DNA from: AC-32 sp049644305
GTDB lineage: Bacteria; Actinomycetota; Thermoleophilia; Gaiellales; Gaiellaceae
DNA length: 16,045 nt
Reading direction: 5' to 3'
Assembly: GCA_049644305.1 (NCBI GenBank)
Contig: JBARRQ010000005.1
Coordinates: 1 to 16,045, forward strand
The notes below the pieces were generated by a model. That model was given only the letters and a program-made list of their open reading frames with translations, was not told the origin of the DNA and did not search any database. The translations under genes were made by a program, and so were the position numbers. Below, piece after piece: positions 6,113 through 13,480 of this stretch; positions within the stretch are counted from its first letter, which is position 1, and each line of letters begins with the position of its first letter.

Positions 6113-6146
6113 GAGAACGGCCCAACCGTCTAGTCGAGCCGTTCTC
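6099..6146 (-). terminator. Intrinsic terminator after prs
   Basis: On the minus strand a perfect 9-bp inverted repeat, GAGAACGGC (6146-6138) and GCCGTTCTC (6121-6113), starts two bases after the prs stop; the loop is 16 nt. A run of five T (6103-6099) follows nine bases after the stem. The T-run is a little far for an ideal terminator, so it may be leaky. It would separate the housekeeping block from the accessory genes. Confidence 0.55.
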
Positions 6147-6147
6147 A

Positions 6148-7194
6148 CTAGAAGAGCTGGTTCTCGCCCGCGAAGATCGCCGAGACCGAGTCGTCGGCGA
6201 AGATGTTCATGATCGTCTCCGCCAGCAGGCCCGAGACCGGCAGGACGTCGATGTTGCCGGGCCGGTTGATGGGATCGATAGGCACCGTGTCGGTGACCGT
6301 CACCTGGCTCAGCTCGCTCGCGGCGATCTTCTCGAAGGAGTTGCCGGGGAAGAGGCCGTGCGTCGCGCATGCGAAAACCTCGGTCGCGCCGGCTTCCCGC
6401 AACGCGATTGCGCCGGCGATCAGGGTGCCTCCCGTGACGACCATGTCGTCGCTCATGATCGCGACCTTGCCGCGAACGTCGCCGATCACCTCCGTCACCT
6501 CGGCCATGTCGTGCTCGGGACGCACCTTGTTCAGGATCGCAAGATCGGCCTCCAGCATCTGCCCGAACCGCCGCGCCATCTTCGCGCGCCCGGGATCCGG
6601 CGAGACGGCCACGATGTCCTCCCCGCTCAGCCCCTTGTCGCGGTAGTGCTGCGCGAAGAGCTGAAGCGCCGTCATGTGGTCGACGGGAACCGTGAAGAAC
6701 CCCTGGATCTGGCCCGCGTGCAGGTCCATCGCCACGACCCGGTCGACACCCGCGACTTCTAGCGCGTCCGCGAACAGCTTCGCCGTGATCGGCTCGCGCG
6801 GCGCGGATTTCTTGTCCTGCCGCGAGTACGGGAACCAGGGGATGACGGCGGTGATCCGCTTCGCGGAGGCGAGCTTGGCCGCCTGGATCATGATCAGCAG
6901 CTCGACGAGGTGGTCGTTGACCGGGGCGTTGCCGGACTGGACGATGAAGACGTCGGCGCCGCGGATCGACTCGTCGTAGCGGACGTACGTCTCGCCGTTG
7001 GCAAAGGTCTTGAGCTCGACCTGTCCCAGCGTGACGCCGAGCTTCTCGGCGATCCGCTCGGCCAGGTCGGGATTCGAGCGTCCCGAGAACAGCATCAAGC
7101 GCTTCTGCGGACCGCGCTCGATCCACGGCTTTCGTTCCGTGTCCGGCAGCACCGGCTCGACGGTCTCGAGCCCGGGGAGTGTCGCCTCAGTCAT
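6148..7194 (-). CDS. prs: Ribose-phosphate pyrophosphokinase (PRPP synthetase)
   Basis: Makes PRPP from ribose 5-phosphate and ATP for nucleotide, His and Trp synthesis. Conserved blocks: LFSGRSNPDLAERIA (35-49), TFANGETYVRY (63-73), FPYSRQDKK (121-129), MDLHAGQIQGFF (156-167) with the metal-binding His159, SPDPGRAKMARR (198-209), the PRPP loop SDDMVVTGGT (248-257) and the C-terminal FAGENQLF. It is 348 aa against the usual 315-325 because of an N-terminal stretch of about 30 residues. ATG 7194 is chosen: it overlaps the glmU stop by 8 nt (translational coupling) and is preceded by the purine-rich GGCGGGAACGAG; reading further upstream only gives a shadow of glmU. The PRPP loop has Val253 where most bacterial enzymes have Asp. 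Confidence 0.96.
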   Translation of the reverse strand: MTEATLPGLETVEPVLPDTERKPWIERGPQKRLMLFSGRSNPDLAERIAEKLGVTLGQVELKTFANGETYVRYDESIRGADVFIVQSGNAPVNDHLVELLIMIQAAKLASAKRITAVIPWFPYSRQDKKSAPREPITAKLFADALEVAGVDRVVAMDLHAGQIQGFFTVPVDHMTALQLFAQHYRDKGLSGEDIVAVSPDPGRAKMARRFGQMLEADLAILNKVRPEHDMAEVTEVIGDVRGKVAIMSDDMVVTGGTLIAGAIALREAGATEVFACATHGLFPGNSFEKIAASELSQVTVTDTVPIDPINRPGNIDVLPVSGLLAETIMNIFADDSVSAIFAGENQLF

Positions 7195-8527
7195 CTCGTT
7201 CCCGCCTTTTGCGGACGTAGCCTTTCTTCGTGACCTGGCGCTGACGCGCGATCGCGAGGGCTTCCGGAGGGACATCTTCCGTGATGACCGATCCGGCCCC
7301 AGTCCAAGCATCGTCGCCAACCTCGACCGGCGCAACAAACGCATTGTGGACGCCGGTCCTGACGTTGCGGCCGATCGTCGTCCGGCCCTTCGTCTGGCCC
7401 TCGTCGTGCGGGAAGTTGGCGGTGATGTTCCCGGCTCCGATGTTGGTTCCCTCGCCGATGTCCGCGTCGCCGATGTAGGACTGATGCGCCGCCTTCACGC
7501 CGGCGCCGAGACGTGAGTTCTTGACCTCCACGAACGCGCCCGCCTTGGCGCCGGCCTCCAGCACCGTTCCGGGGCGAAGGTAACAGAACGGACCGACGAG
7601 CGCGCCGGGGCCGACGTCGGCGTCGACCACCACGGCGTGGGGGCCGACCTCCGCTCCGCGCGCGACCCGGCTCGAGCCCTTCAGGATCGTGAAGGGATGG
7701 ATGGTCGAGTCCGGCTCGAGCTCGACCGAGGGCTCGATCCACGTAGTCGCGGGATCGACGATCGTCGCTCCAGCCAGCATCAGCTGCTCGTTCACGCGGT
7801 CGCGCAGCAGCGCGGCGGCTGCCGCCAGCTCAGCCCGTGTGTTGACGCCCTCTGCCTCGCCCGCGTCTTCGGCCTTGTACACGGCCACCACTTCCCCGGC
7901 CTCGACCAGGCCCCGGACGGTGTCCGTCAGGTAGAGCTCGCTCTGCGCATTCTCCGGGCGGAGCCGCTCCAGCGCCGGCCAGAGCTTGCCCGCTTCGAAC
8001 ACGTAGATGGAGGAGTTGACCTCCGTGAGCGCCAGCTCCTCGTGGCTTGCATCGCCCGCCTCGACGATGGCCTCGAGCGAGCCGTCCTTGCTCCGGACGA
8101 CTCTGCCGTAGGCGCCTGGATCGGCGCGCTCGAAGGAGAGCACGGTCGCTGCCGCCTCCTCCTTTCGATGGGTCTCGACGAGGCGGCCAAGGGTCTCGGT
8201 GGTGATCCCGGCTGTGTCTCCGCTGACGACGAGGAGGTCGCCCTCGAACCCCGCGAGCGTCTCGCGGGCGGCCGCGGCTGCGTCACCGGTGCCGAGGGGC
8301 TCGGCCTGAACGGCAACCGTGTAACCGTCGAACGCGTCCATCGACTCCGGCGCCGTGACGACGACGAGCGGCTTGGGGCTCAGACCGGAGACCGCCTCGA
8401 GCACCCAGTCCACGAGCCGTCTGCCGAGCAGCGGGTGCAGGTGCTTCGGCGTTTCCGAGCGCATGCGGGTGCCCAGTCCGGCGGCCAGGACGACGGCTGC
8501 GAGCTTCGAGTTGGCCACAAGACTCAA
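7187..8527 (-). CDS. glmU: Bifunctional UDP-GlcNAc pyrophosphorylase / GlcN-1-P acetyltransferase
   Basis: Cytoplasmic enzyme producing UDP-GlcNAc for peptidoglycan. The N-terminal uridyltransferase domain has LAAGLGTRM..TPKHLHPLLG (14-35) with Lys28, EPLGTGDAAAAA (76-87) and GDTAGI (103-108). The C-terminal left-handed beta-helix acetyltransferase domain has hexapeptide repeats, VEVKNSRLGAGVKAAHQSYIGD with the catalytic-type His, and NIGAGNITANF. At 446 aa it is close to the usual 450-460. The start is unclear: TTG 8527 directly follows the tRNA-Gln 3' end, GTG 8518 is three codons in and is my preference; neither has a Shine-Dalgarno. Co-directional with tRNA-Gln upstream; its stop overlaps prs. 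Confidence 0.95.
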   Translation of the reverse strand: MSLVANSKLAAVVLAAGLGTRMRSETPKHLHPLLGRRLVDWVLEAVSGLSPKPLVVVTAPESMDAFDGYTVAVQAEPLGTGDAAAAARETLAGFEGDLLVVSGDTAGITTETLGRLVETHRKEEAAATVLSFERADPGAYGRVVRSKDGSLEAIVEAGDASHEELALTEVNSSIYVFEAGKLWPALERLRPENAQSELYLTDTVRGLVEAGEVVAVYKAEDAGEAEGVNTRAELAAAAALLRDRVNEQLMLAGATIVDPATTWIEPSVELEPDSTIHPFTILKGSSRVARGAEVGPHAVVVDADVGPGALVGPFCYLRPGTVLEAGAKAGAFVEVKNSRLGAGVKAAHQSYIGDADIGEGTNIGAGNITANFPHDEGQTKGRTTIGRNVRTGVHNAFVAPVEVGDDAWTGAGSVITEDVPPEALAIARQRQVTKKGYVRKRRERDD

Positions 8528-8529
8528 GG

Positions 8530-8600
8530 CTGGGGCGCCAGGATTCGAACCTGGGATCGCGGGACCAAAACCCGCTGCCTTACCACTTGGCTACGCCCCA
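8530..8600 (-). tRNA. tRNA-Gln(TTG)
   Basis: Full cloverleaf on the minus strand: acceptor TGGGGCG/CGCCCCA, D arm GCC/GGC with AAGTGGTAA-type loop, anticodon arm GCGGG TTTTGGT CCCGC with anticodon TTG (codon CAA), T arm CCAGG TTCGAAT CCTGG, discriminator G. It starts with the U1-A72 type end typical of tRNA-Gln. CCA is not fully encoded (CCT follows). It sits between the hypothetical gene ending at 8666 and glmU, whose TTG codon begins within 3 nt of the mature 3' end. Confidence 0.95.
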
Positions 8601-8665
8601 TCGCTTTCGCATGGGCTTGTCCGTAGGACGCACACGCGGAAACCACACGTAGTCTAGAGCGGCCC

Positions 8666-9217
8666 TCAATCTTCCCCGCGGACCTCGGTGACACCGAAGA
8701 GCGACTCGTCCAGCTGTTCGTCGAAGACAACCTCCACCAACTCCTCCACCATCAAGAGGTGCTCGCCGAGCCAAGCCTCGGCCCGGAGGACCACACCCCG
8801 CTCGCGGTCGACGACCCCGACGCACCGATCTGCACCGTGAAGGAGGAGCCCTGCTGGCGCGTCGGCCTTCACAACGATTCCTTCCCGTCCTCCGACCTGG
8901 CACTCCCCGATTGCCGTCAGCCCTGGATCGTCGATAAGCCAGTCCGGATCAAGAAGCGGCCAGTTCGAGGCGTCTTCGAGGGTTTCGCCGAAGCGAACGA
9001 CGCCTGTGTCGAGCTCTTCTCGCACTCGCTGATCTCCGTCGACCCACAGCATTGTTCGACGTTCTCCAACGTCTTCCACATTGTCGTCGTTCCACGGGAG
9101 ACCTTGGACCTCTGCAATCCGCCTGTAGTTCGACCAGTCGCGGACCGTTGCCCGAGCGGTTCTGAAGCGAGGTTTCACGGCCCGGGCTGTTCGCAGCGCC
9201 GCATCAAGGCTCGTCAC
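8666..9217 (-). CDS. Hypothetical protein, LolA/RseB-like C-terminal pattern
   Basis: A 183-aa acidic protein I do not recognise with certainty. The C-terminal half, with GVVDRERGVVLRAEAWL (134-150) and VEEVVFDEQLDESLF-type ending (VEVVFDEQLDESLF, 161-174), matches the repeating strand pattern of LolA/RseB/MucB-like lipoprotein-binding domains in actinobacterial proteins, and the middle LWVDGDQRVREELDTGVVR (57-75) resembles the substrate-layer strands there. Unlike those, it shows no signal peptide or membrane segment, so it would be cytoplasmic. GTG 9217 is the first start; no Shine-Dalgarno is clear. It follows the membrane protein by 13 nt, so it is probably in the ispE operon. Function unknown. 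Confidence 0.6.
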   Translation of the reverse strand: MTSLDAALRTARAVKPRFRTARATVRDWSNYRRIAEVQGLPWNDDNVEDVGERRTMLWVDGDQRVREELDTGVVRFGETLEDASNWPLLDPDWLIDDPGLTAIGECQVGGREGIVVKADAPAGLLLHGADRCVGVVDRERGVVLRAEAWLGEHLLMVEELVEVVFDEQLDESLFGVTEVRGED

Positions 9218-9230
9218 GCGAAGGGAAGTG

Positions 9231-9608
9231 TCAGCCCCGGTCGACCAATAGGAACAGGAGCGCGACGAGCGCGAAGATGCCCGCCAGGATCAGTGCCAAC
9301 CAGCTGAGGATGAAGGCGAGGATGACGACGACTACCGCAAGAGCCTGCGAGGCGCCGGCGATCCAAGAGACCTGGCGGGCCGTGTCGGAGCGGGCATTAC
9401 GGCCCCAGAAAACGTAGACCGCGAGCAGAGGGATCGCGATCGCGATCACGGTCCAGCGCGAGACGCCGTGCGCGAGCGCCACGACGATGCCCTCGATCAC
9501 CGCGATCCAGAGCGCGATCCGTACTCGGCGGGCGCGGAGCCAGCGTCCCGCCCGGCTCGTCTCGTGCTCGATCGTCCCGGTGGGGTCGAGTGGCCTGTCG
9601 GTGGCCAT
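9231..9608 (-). CDS. Four-helix membrane protein of unknown function
   Basis: A 125-aa integral membrane protein: a hydrophilic N-terminus of 30 residues with a basic patch (RWLRARRVR), then four predicted transmembrane helices at about 31-48, 52-69, 80-100 and 101-122, the last ending in LLVDRG. No family motif is recognised. ATG 9608 is the start, 3 nt after the ispE stop; the next gene follows by 13 nt. The tight spacing implies co-transcription with ispE. A role in the envelope is a guess from location only. Confidence 0.75.
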   Translation of the reverse strand: MATDRPLDPTGTIEHETSRAGRWLRARRVRIALWIAVIEGIVVALAHGVSRWTVIAIAIPLLAVYVFWGRNARSDTARQVSWIAGASQALAVVVVILAFILSWLALILAGIFALVALLFLLVDRG

Positions 9609-9611
9609 GCG

Positions 9612-10430
9612 TCAACCGTACCAAGTCGGAACCGTCAGCCAGGTCCGGCCGAGGCGCCGCAACGCGCGTTCCGCGGCGGCGGCCCGCTCGCGGTGGTGGA
9701 AGAGCCCGTACACGGCCGGTCCGGCGCCGGTGACGTCGGCGCGGAAGGCCCCGAGAGCGCGCAGCTCGTCAGCGAGCGGCGACGAGGCGAGGTCGTTCGG
9801 CGGGAGCGCCGCGAGATCGCGCGGCCGACGAAGACGCGACAGCGCCGAGCCCAGCTCGGCGCGCCGCTCGGCGTAGCCCTGCTCCCCGCCACGGGCGTCG
9901 AAGCCGGCGTAGACCGAGGCAGTGGACTCCTTGCCCGCGTCTCGCGGCAGGACGAGCACGACCCAGTAGTCCTGCGGGAGCTCGAGCGGCGTGAGATCCG
10001 CCCCGGTGCCCTCGCCGAGCTGAGGCCCGGACGCAAGGAAGAAGGGAACGTCCGCGCCGAGAGCCGCTGCGACCTCCGTCAGATCTGCAGGCGCAAGAGG
10101 GTTGTCGAGAGTCTCATTGGCAAGCCGCAACGCGGTCGCAGCGTCCGAGCTCCCGCCGCCGAGCCCCGCCGCGACCGGTATCCGCTTCCAGATTCGGGCC
10201 TCCCAGCGCTGCTCGGCCCCGGCTGCCTCCGCCAGCGCTTCCAGCCCACGGCGAACGAGGGTGTCCTCGGGGAAACCCTCCACCCGGAGCTTCGGAGCCG
10301 CCTCGATGCCGATCCGGTCGCAGAGGTCGATTCGCTGGAGCACGGTCGCGACCTCGTGCCGGCCGTCTTCGCGGTGCGGCCCGACGACCAGCGCCAGGTT
10401 GAGCTTTGCCGTCGCTGCGGCTCGCCTCAT
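9612..10430 (-). CDS. ispE: 4-diphosphocytidyl-2-C-methyl-D-erythritol kinase
   Basis: GHMP-family kinase of the MEP isoprenoid pathway, phosphorylating CDP-ME with ATP. 272 aa, a little short of the usual 280-300. Conserved features: AKLNLAL (8-14) with Lys9, the ATP-binding glycine-rich loop PVAAGLGGGSSDAATAL (85-101), GADVPFFL (125-132) with catalytic-type Asp127, and a C-terminal TGAGPAVYGLF (third GHMP motif). ATG 10430 overlaps the rsmA stop in an ATGA, so translation is coupled; sequence read further upstream in this frame is only a shadow of rsmA. The rsmA-ispE pairing is widely conserved. Confidence 0.95.
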   Translation of the reverse strand: MRRAAATAKLNLALVVGPHREDGRHEVATVLQRIDLCDRIGIEAAPKLRVEGFPEDTLVRRGLEALAEAAGAEQRWEARIWKRIPVAAGLGGGSSDAATALRLANETLDNPLAPADLTEVAAALGADVPFFLASGPQLGEGTGADLTPLELPQDYWVVLVLPRDAGKESTASVYAGFDARGGEQGYAERRAELGSALSRLRRPRDLAALPPNDLASSPLADELRALGAFRADVTGAGPAVYGLFHHRERAAAAERALRRLGRTWLTVPTWYG

Positions 10431-11209
10431 CTGGACAGCGCGTCGGCCAGAGCGACGAAGTCGGGAGGGGCCAGCGCCTCGGCGCGGGTTCCCGGATCGC
10501 GGCCAATCGCCTCGAGTGCGGCAACGGCCCGGTCCCTCGGTCCGAGCCCGGCAAGCTCGAGCGAGTTCGCGAGCCGCTTCCGCCGATGAGCGAAGGCGGC
10601 CGCCACGATCTCCTTTACCCGGGGGAAGGCGTGAGGCAACTGACGCCGCCGGAACGCGACGAGCGCCGAGTCGACGTTCGGCTGGGGCCGGAAGACGGTC
10701 CGCGAGACGGGGTGGAAGCCCGTTCGCTCCGCCGCGAGCTGGACGAGCACCGAAACCGCGCCGTACGCCTTCGTCGAGGGCGCGGCGAAGAAGCGGTCCG
10801 CGACCTCGCGCTGCACCATCACGCACCAGGACTCGACCGAGGGGAGGCCGGCGAGACTCTCGACCACAAGCGGCGTGGCGATGCTGTACGGGAGGTTCGC
10901 GACCAGTTTCGTCGGCGCTGGCTCGAGGCCCGCGAGGTCGAGCTGAAGCGCGTCGCCGAAGTGGAGCTGTACGTTGTCGTAGGCAACCAGCCGAGAGGCC
11001 AGACGGTCTTCGAGCGAGCGGTCGAGCTCGACGGCGTGCACGAGGGCCGTGTGCTCCGCGAGGTAGGCGGTCAGCACGCCGAGCCCGGCCCCCACTTCGA
11101 GCACGACGTCCTCCGGCGCGAGCCCCGCGAGCCCGCCGATCACGCCGAGGAGGTTCTCGTCGACCAGGAAGTGCTGGCCGAGCTCTCTCTTGGCGCGCGG
11201 CCGGATCAC
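10427..11209 (-). CDS. rsmA: 16S rRNA dimethyladenosine transferase
   Basis: KsgA/RsmA: dimethylates two adjacent adenines in the 3'-terminal hairpin of 16S rRNA late in 30S assembly. 260 aa, normal. Motifs: GQHFL (11-15), SAM motif I LEVGAGLGVLT (37-47), acidic VELD (60-63), the target-base motif NLPYSI (105-110), then a C-terminal helical domain with RRKRLANSL. GTG 11209 overlaps the tatD stop as GTGA, and its own stop overlaps ispE by 4 nt. No rnmV gene (5S rRNA maturase), which often sits next to rsmA in Firmicutes, is present. Confidence 0.96.
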   Translation of the reverse strand: MIRPRAKRELGQHFLVDENLLGVIGGLAGLAPEDVVLEVGAGLGVLTAYLAEHTALVHAVELDRSLEDRLASRLVAYDNVQLHFGDALQLDLAGLEPAPTKLVANLPYSIATPLVVESLAGLPSVESWCVMVQREVADRFFAAPSTKAYGAVSVLVQLAAERTGFHPVSRTVFRPQPNVDSALVAFRRRQLPHAFPRVKEIVAAAFAHRRKRLANSLELAGLGPRDRAVAALEAIGRDPGTRAEALAPPDFVALADALSR

Positions 11210-11955
11210 CGAAGCGAGAAGGCGGCCGCCGCGTTCTCATCGAGACGGGCGCTGAGAGCCGTCGTTTCTTCGCCGCGCGCCTCGGCGAGCACGGCGATCG
11301 TGTGAACGACGTTGGCGGGCTCGTTCGGCCGGCCGCGACGAGGCTGCGGGCTGAGGTACGGGCTGTCGGTCTCGGCGAGGAGCCGGTCCGAGGGCACCTG
11401 GCGGGCCGCCTCGCGCAGCTCCTCAGCCTTGGGAAACGTGACGTTGCCGGCGAACGAGACGTAGTACTTGCGTTCGAGCGCGATCGGCAGCAGAAGGTCG
11501 GGGCTCGAAAAACAGTGGAGCACTACCGTGCCGGGGAAGTCCTCGAGAACCGCCGCAGTCTCCTCCTCTGCGGCCCGGGTGTGGACGACGACCGCCTTCC
11601 CGAGCTCGTGGGCTAGCTCGAGCTGCCGGGCGAATAGCTCGCGTTGCCGGTCCCGTGGCGCGTAGTCGCGGTAGAAGTCGAGCCCCGTTTCGCCCACGGC
11701 GACGGCGCGCTCATCCTCGAGCAGCTCCCGCAGCTCGTCGAGCCGGGCCACGTCAGGTTCTGCCGCTTGGTGCGGGTGAATCCCCAGTGCCGCGCTGACC
11801 CCTTTCTCGCTCCTTGCGATCGCGAGGGTCTCGCGGCAGGACCGAAGGCCGGAGCCGATAGCGACGATCCGCTCCACGCCGGCCTGCCGCGCGCGGGCCA
11901 CGAGCTCCGAAGGTGGATTTGCGCACGCGTCGAGGTGCGCGTGCGTATCGGTCAC
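11206..11955 (-). CDS. tatD: TatD-family metal-dependent hydrolase/DNase
   Basis: TIM-barrel metal-dependent hydrolase of the TatD type, described in other organisms as a 3'-5' exonuclease/DNase; 249 aa. Metal ligands can be placed: THAHLD (4-9; His5, His7), GETGLD (88-93; Glu89), VVHTR (123-127; His125), LHCFS (146-150; His147) and ETDSPYL (195-201; Asp197). GTG 11955 gives the standard N-terminus VTDTHAHLD right away, and it begins 4 nt after the metG stop; the open frame continues upstream to 12138 but that portion is Arg/Ser-rich shadow of metG. Part of the metG-tatD-rsmA-ispE run. Confidence 0.94.
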   Translation of the reverse strand: MTDTHAHLDACANPPSELVARARQAGVERIVAIGSGLRSCRETLAIARSEKGVSAALGIHPHQAAEPDVARLDELRELLEDERAVAVGETGLDFYRDYAPRDRQRELFARQLELAHELGKAVVVHTRAAEEETAAVLEDFPGTVVLHCFSSPDLLLPIALERKYYVSFAGNVTFPKAEELREAARQVPSDRLLAETDSPYLSPQPRRGRPNEPANVVHTIAVLAEARGEETTALSARLDENAAAAFSLR

Positions 11956-11959
11956 GGGA

Positions 11960-13480
11960 TCAAGCGGCAGCCGTTGGGAGGTCCACGCGCGGGAACAAAG
12001 GCGCCGCCGGCTCGATGCCTTCCGTCTTTGCCGTCTTGCCGTACGCAACCTGGTCCAGCGACAGGTCCACCGGCTGCTTGAGCGCGCCGAGTATCCGAGG
12101 CGCTGTTTCCGGCAGGTAAGACGAGACCGCGACGGCAACCGCGCGCAGCCCGTCGGCGAGGTCGTATAGGACCGCGGCGAGCTCGTCCTTCTTCGACTCG
12201 TCCTTCGCCAGCTGCCAGGGCGCGGTTGACTCGACGTGACGATTCAGCCAGCGGACGATCTCCCAGATCTCCTCGAGCGCTCCCGTGAGGTCGTATACGT
12301 CGAAGCGCTCCACGAGCTGGGCGCGCAGACGTTCGAGCGCGGTTCCTAGCTCGTCGTTGGTTGGCCCTGGAGCAATCTCCCCGTCGCCGTAGCGCGCGAT
12401 CATCGCCGTTGTCCGCGAGACGAGGTTGCCGAGGTCGTTGGCGAGCTCCCGCTCGTAGCGCTCGTGGAGTGCGTCGACCGAGGCGCTTCCGTCCTGGCCG
12501 AACGAGACCGAGCGCAGTGCCCAGAAGCGAACCGCGTCGCTGCCGTAGACGTCTACGAGGTCGAGCGGATCGATCACGTTCCCGAGTGATTTCGAGATCT
12601 TCCGCTCATCCAGCAGCAAGTATCCGTGGACGAACAACTGCTTCGGCACGTCGTACCCGGCCGAGAGGAGCAGCGCCGGCCAGTACACGCAGTGGAAGCG
12701 AAGGATGTCCTTGCCTAGCAGGTGGTGGACATGCGGCCAGAACCGCTCGCGTAGATCCTCGCCTTCACGCGCGTACGTGAGGGCGCTCAAGTAGTTGATG
12801 AGCGCGTCTACCCAGACATACGTGACCTGTTCCTGGTCCCAGGGAATCGGCACGCCCCACGGCTGGCCGGTGCGGCTGACGCTGAAGTCGGAGAGACCCC
12901 CCTCGATGAAGCTGCGCGCCTCGTTGTAGCGAAATCGCGGCAGCACGAAGTCAGGCCGCTCGTCGTAGAGCGCGAGCAACGGCTCCTGATAGGCCGAGAG
13001 CTTGAAGAAGTAGTTCTTCTCCTCGATGTACTCGGGCGCGACCCCGTGCTCGGGACACAGCCCGTCGACGAGATCGGCCTCGCTCTTGAACTCCTCGCAC
13101 CCGACGCAGTAGAGGCCGGCGTAGACGTCCTGGTAGATGTCGCCGTTGTCGTAGATGCGCTGGAGGAACTCCTGGACGAAGCGCTTGTGCCCTTCGTCTG
13201 TTGTGCGGATGAAGAAGTCGTAATCCGCATTGATCCGCCTAGGCAGCTCTCGCCAGTCCTCGGCGATTCGATCGACGTACGTCTTCGCGTCGAGACCCTG
13301 CTCCGCCGCGACGCGGTAGACCTTCGAGGCGTGTTCGTCCGTGCCGGTGAGGAAAAAGGTCTCCTCGCCGCGCTGGCGGTGGTGCCGGACGAGCACGTCG
13401 CCGGCGATGGTCGTGTACGCGTGCCCGATGTGAGGCGTCGCGTTCACGTAGTAGATCGGTGTCGTCAGGTAGAAGCGCAT
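11960..13480 (-). CDS. metG: Methionyl-tRNA synthetase
   Basis: Charges tRNA-Met with methionine. Class I synthetase, 506 aa, the short form without the C-terminal EMAP/tRNA-binding domain. Motifs: HIGH at 17-20 (PHIGHAY), zinc knuckle CVGC (125-128) paired with CPEH (142-145; Cys-Cys-Cys-His), KMSKS-type loop as KISKS (294-298), and the anticodon-binding helical domain with WQLAKDE-like segment. ATG 13480 starts the usual MRFYLTTPIYYVN; a TTG three codons upstream is less likely. The start lies inside the 3' part of the M23-like gene, which reads through it in another frame. tatD follows by 4 nt. Confidence 0.96.
   Translation of the reverse strand: MRFYLTTPIYYVNATPHIGHAYTTIAGDVLVRHHRQRGEETFFLTGTDEHASKVYRVAAEQGLDAKTYVDRIAEDWRELPRRINADYDFFIRTTDEGHKRFVQEFLQRIYDNGDIYQDVYAGLYCVGCEEFKSEADLVDGLCPEHGVAPEYIEEKNYFFKLSAYQEPLLALYDERPDFVLPRFRYNEARSFIEGGLSDFSVSRTGQPWGVPIPWDQEQVTYVWVDALINYLSALTYAREGEDLRERFWPHVHHLLGKDILRFHCVYWPALLLSAGYDVPKQLFVHGYLLLDERKISKSLGNVIDPLDLVDVYGSDAVRFWALRSVSFGQDGSASVDALHERYERELANDLGNLVSRTTAMIARYGDGEIAPGPTNDELGTALERLRAQLVERFDVYDLTGALEEIWEIVRWLNRHVESTAPWQLAKDESKKDELAAVLYDLADGLRAVAVAVSSYLPETAPRILGALKQPVDLSLDQVAYGKTAKTEGIEPAAPLFPRVDLPTAAA

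Noticed and set aside
7195..7344. 50-residue N-terminal extension of Prs
   Set aside because: Overlaps glmU, basic shadow-like composition; ATG 7194 has a purine-rich upstream region and the overlap typical of coupled genes.
7637..8626. 329-codon plus-strand open frame antisense to glmU and tRNA-Gln
   Set aside because: Shadow of glmU; it also runs through the tRNA.
8601..8665. Possible promoter for tRNA-Gln/glmU
   Set aside because: TACGGA- and TAGACT-like -10 boxes are present but no -35 at a suitable distance could be matched.
10431..11240. N-terminal extension of the ispE frame to 542 codons
   Set aside because: Arg-rich sequence overlapping rsmA; the true ispE start is the ATG coupled to the rsmA stop.
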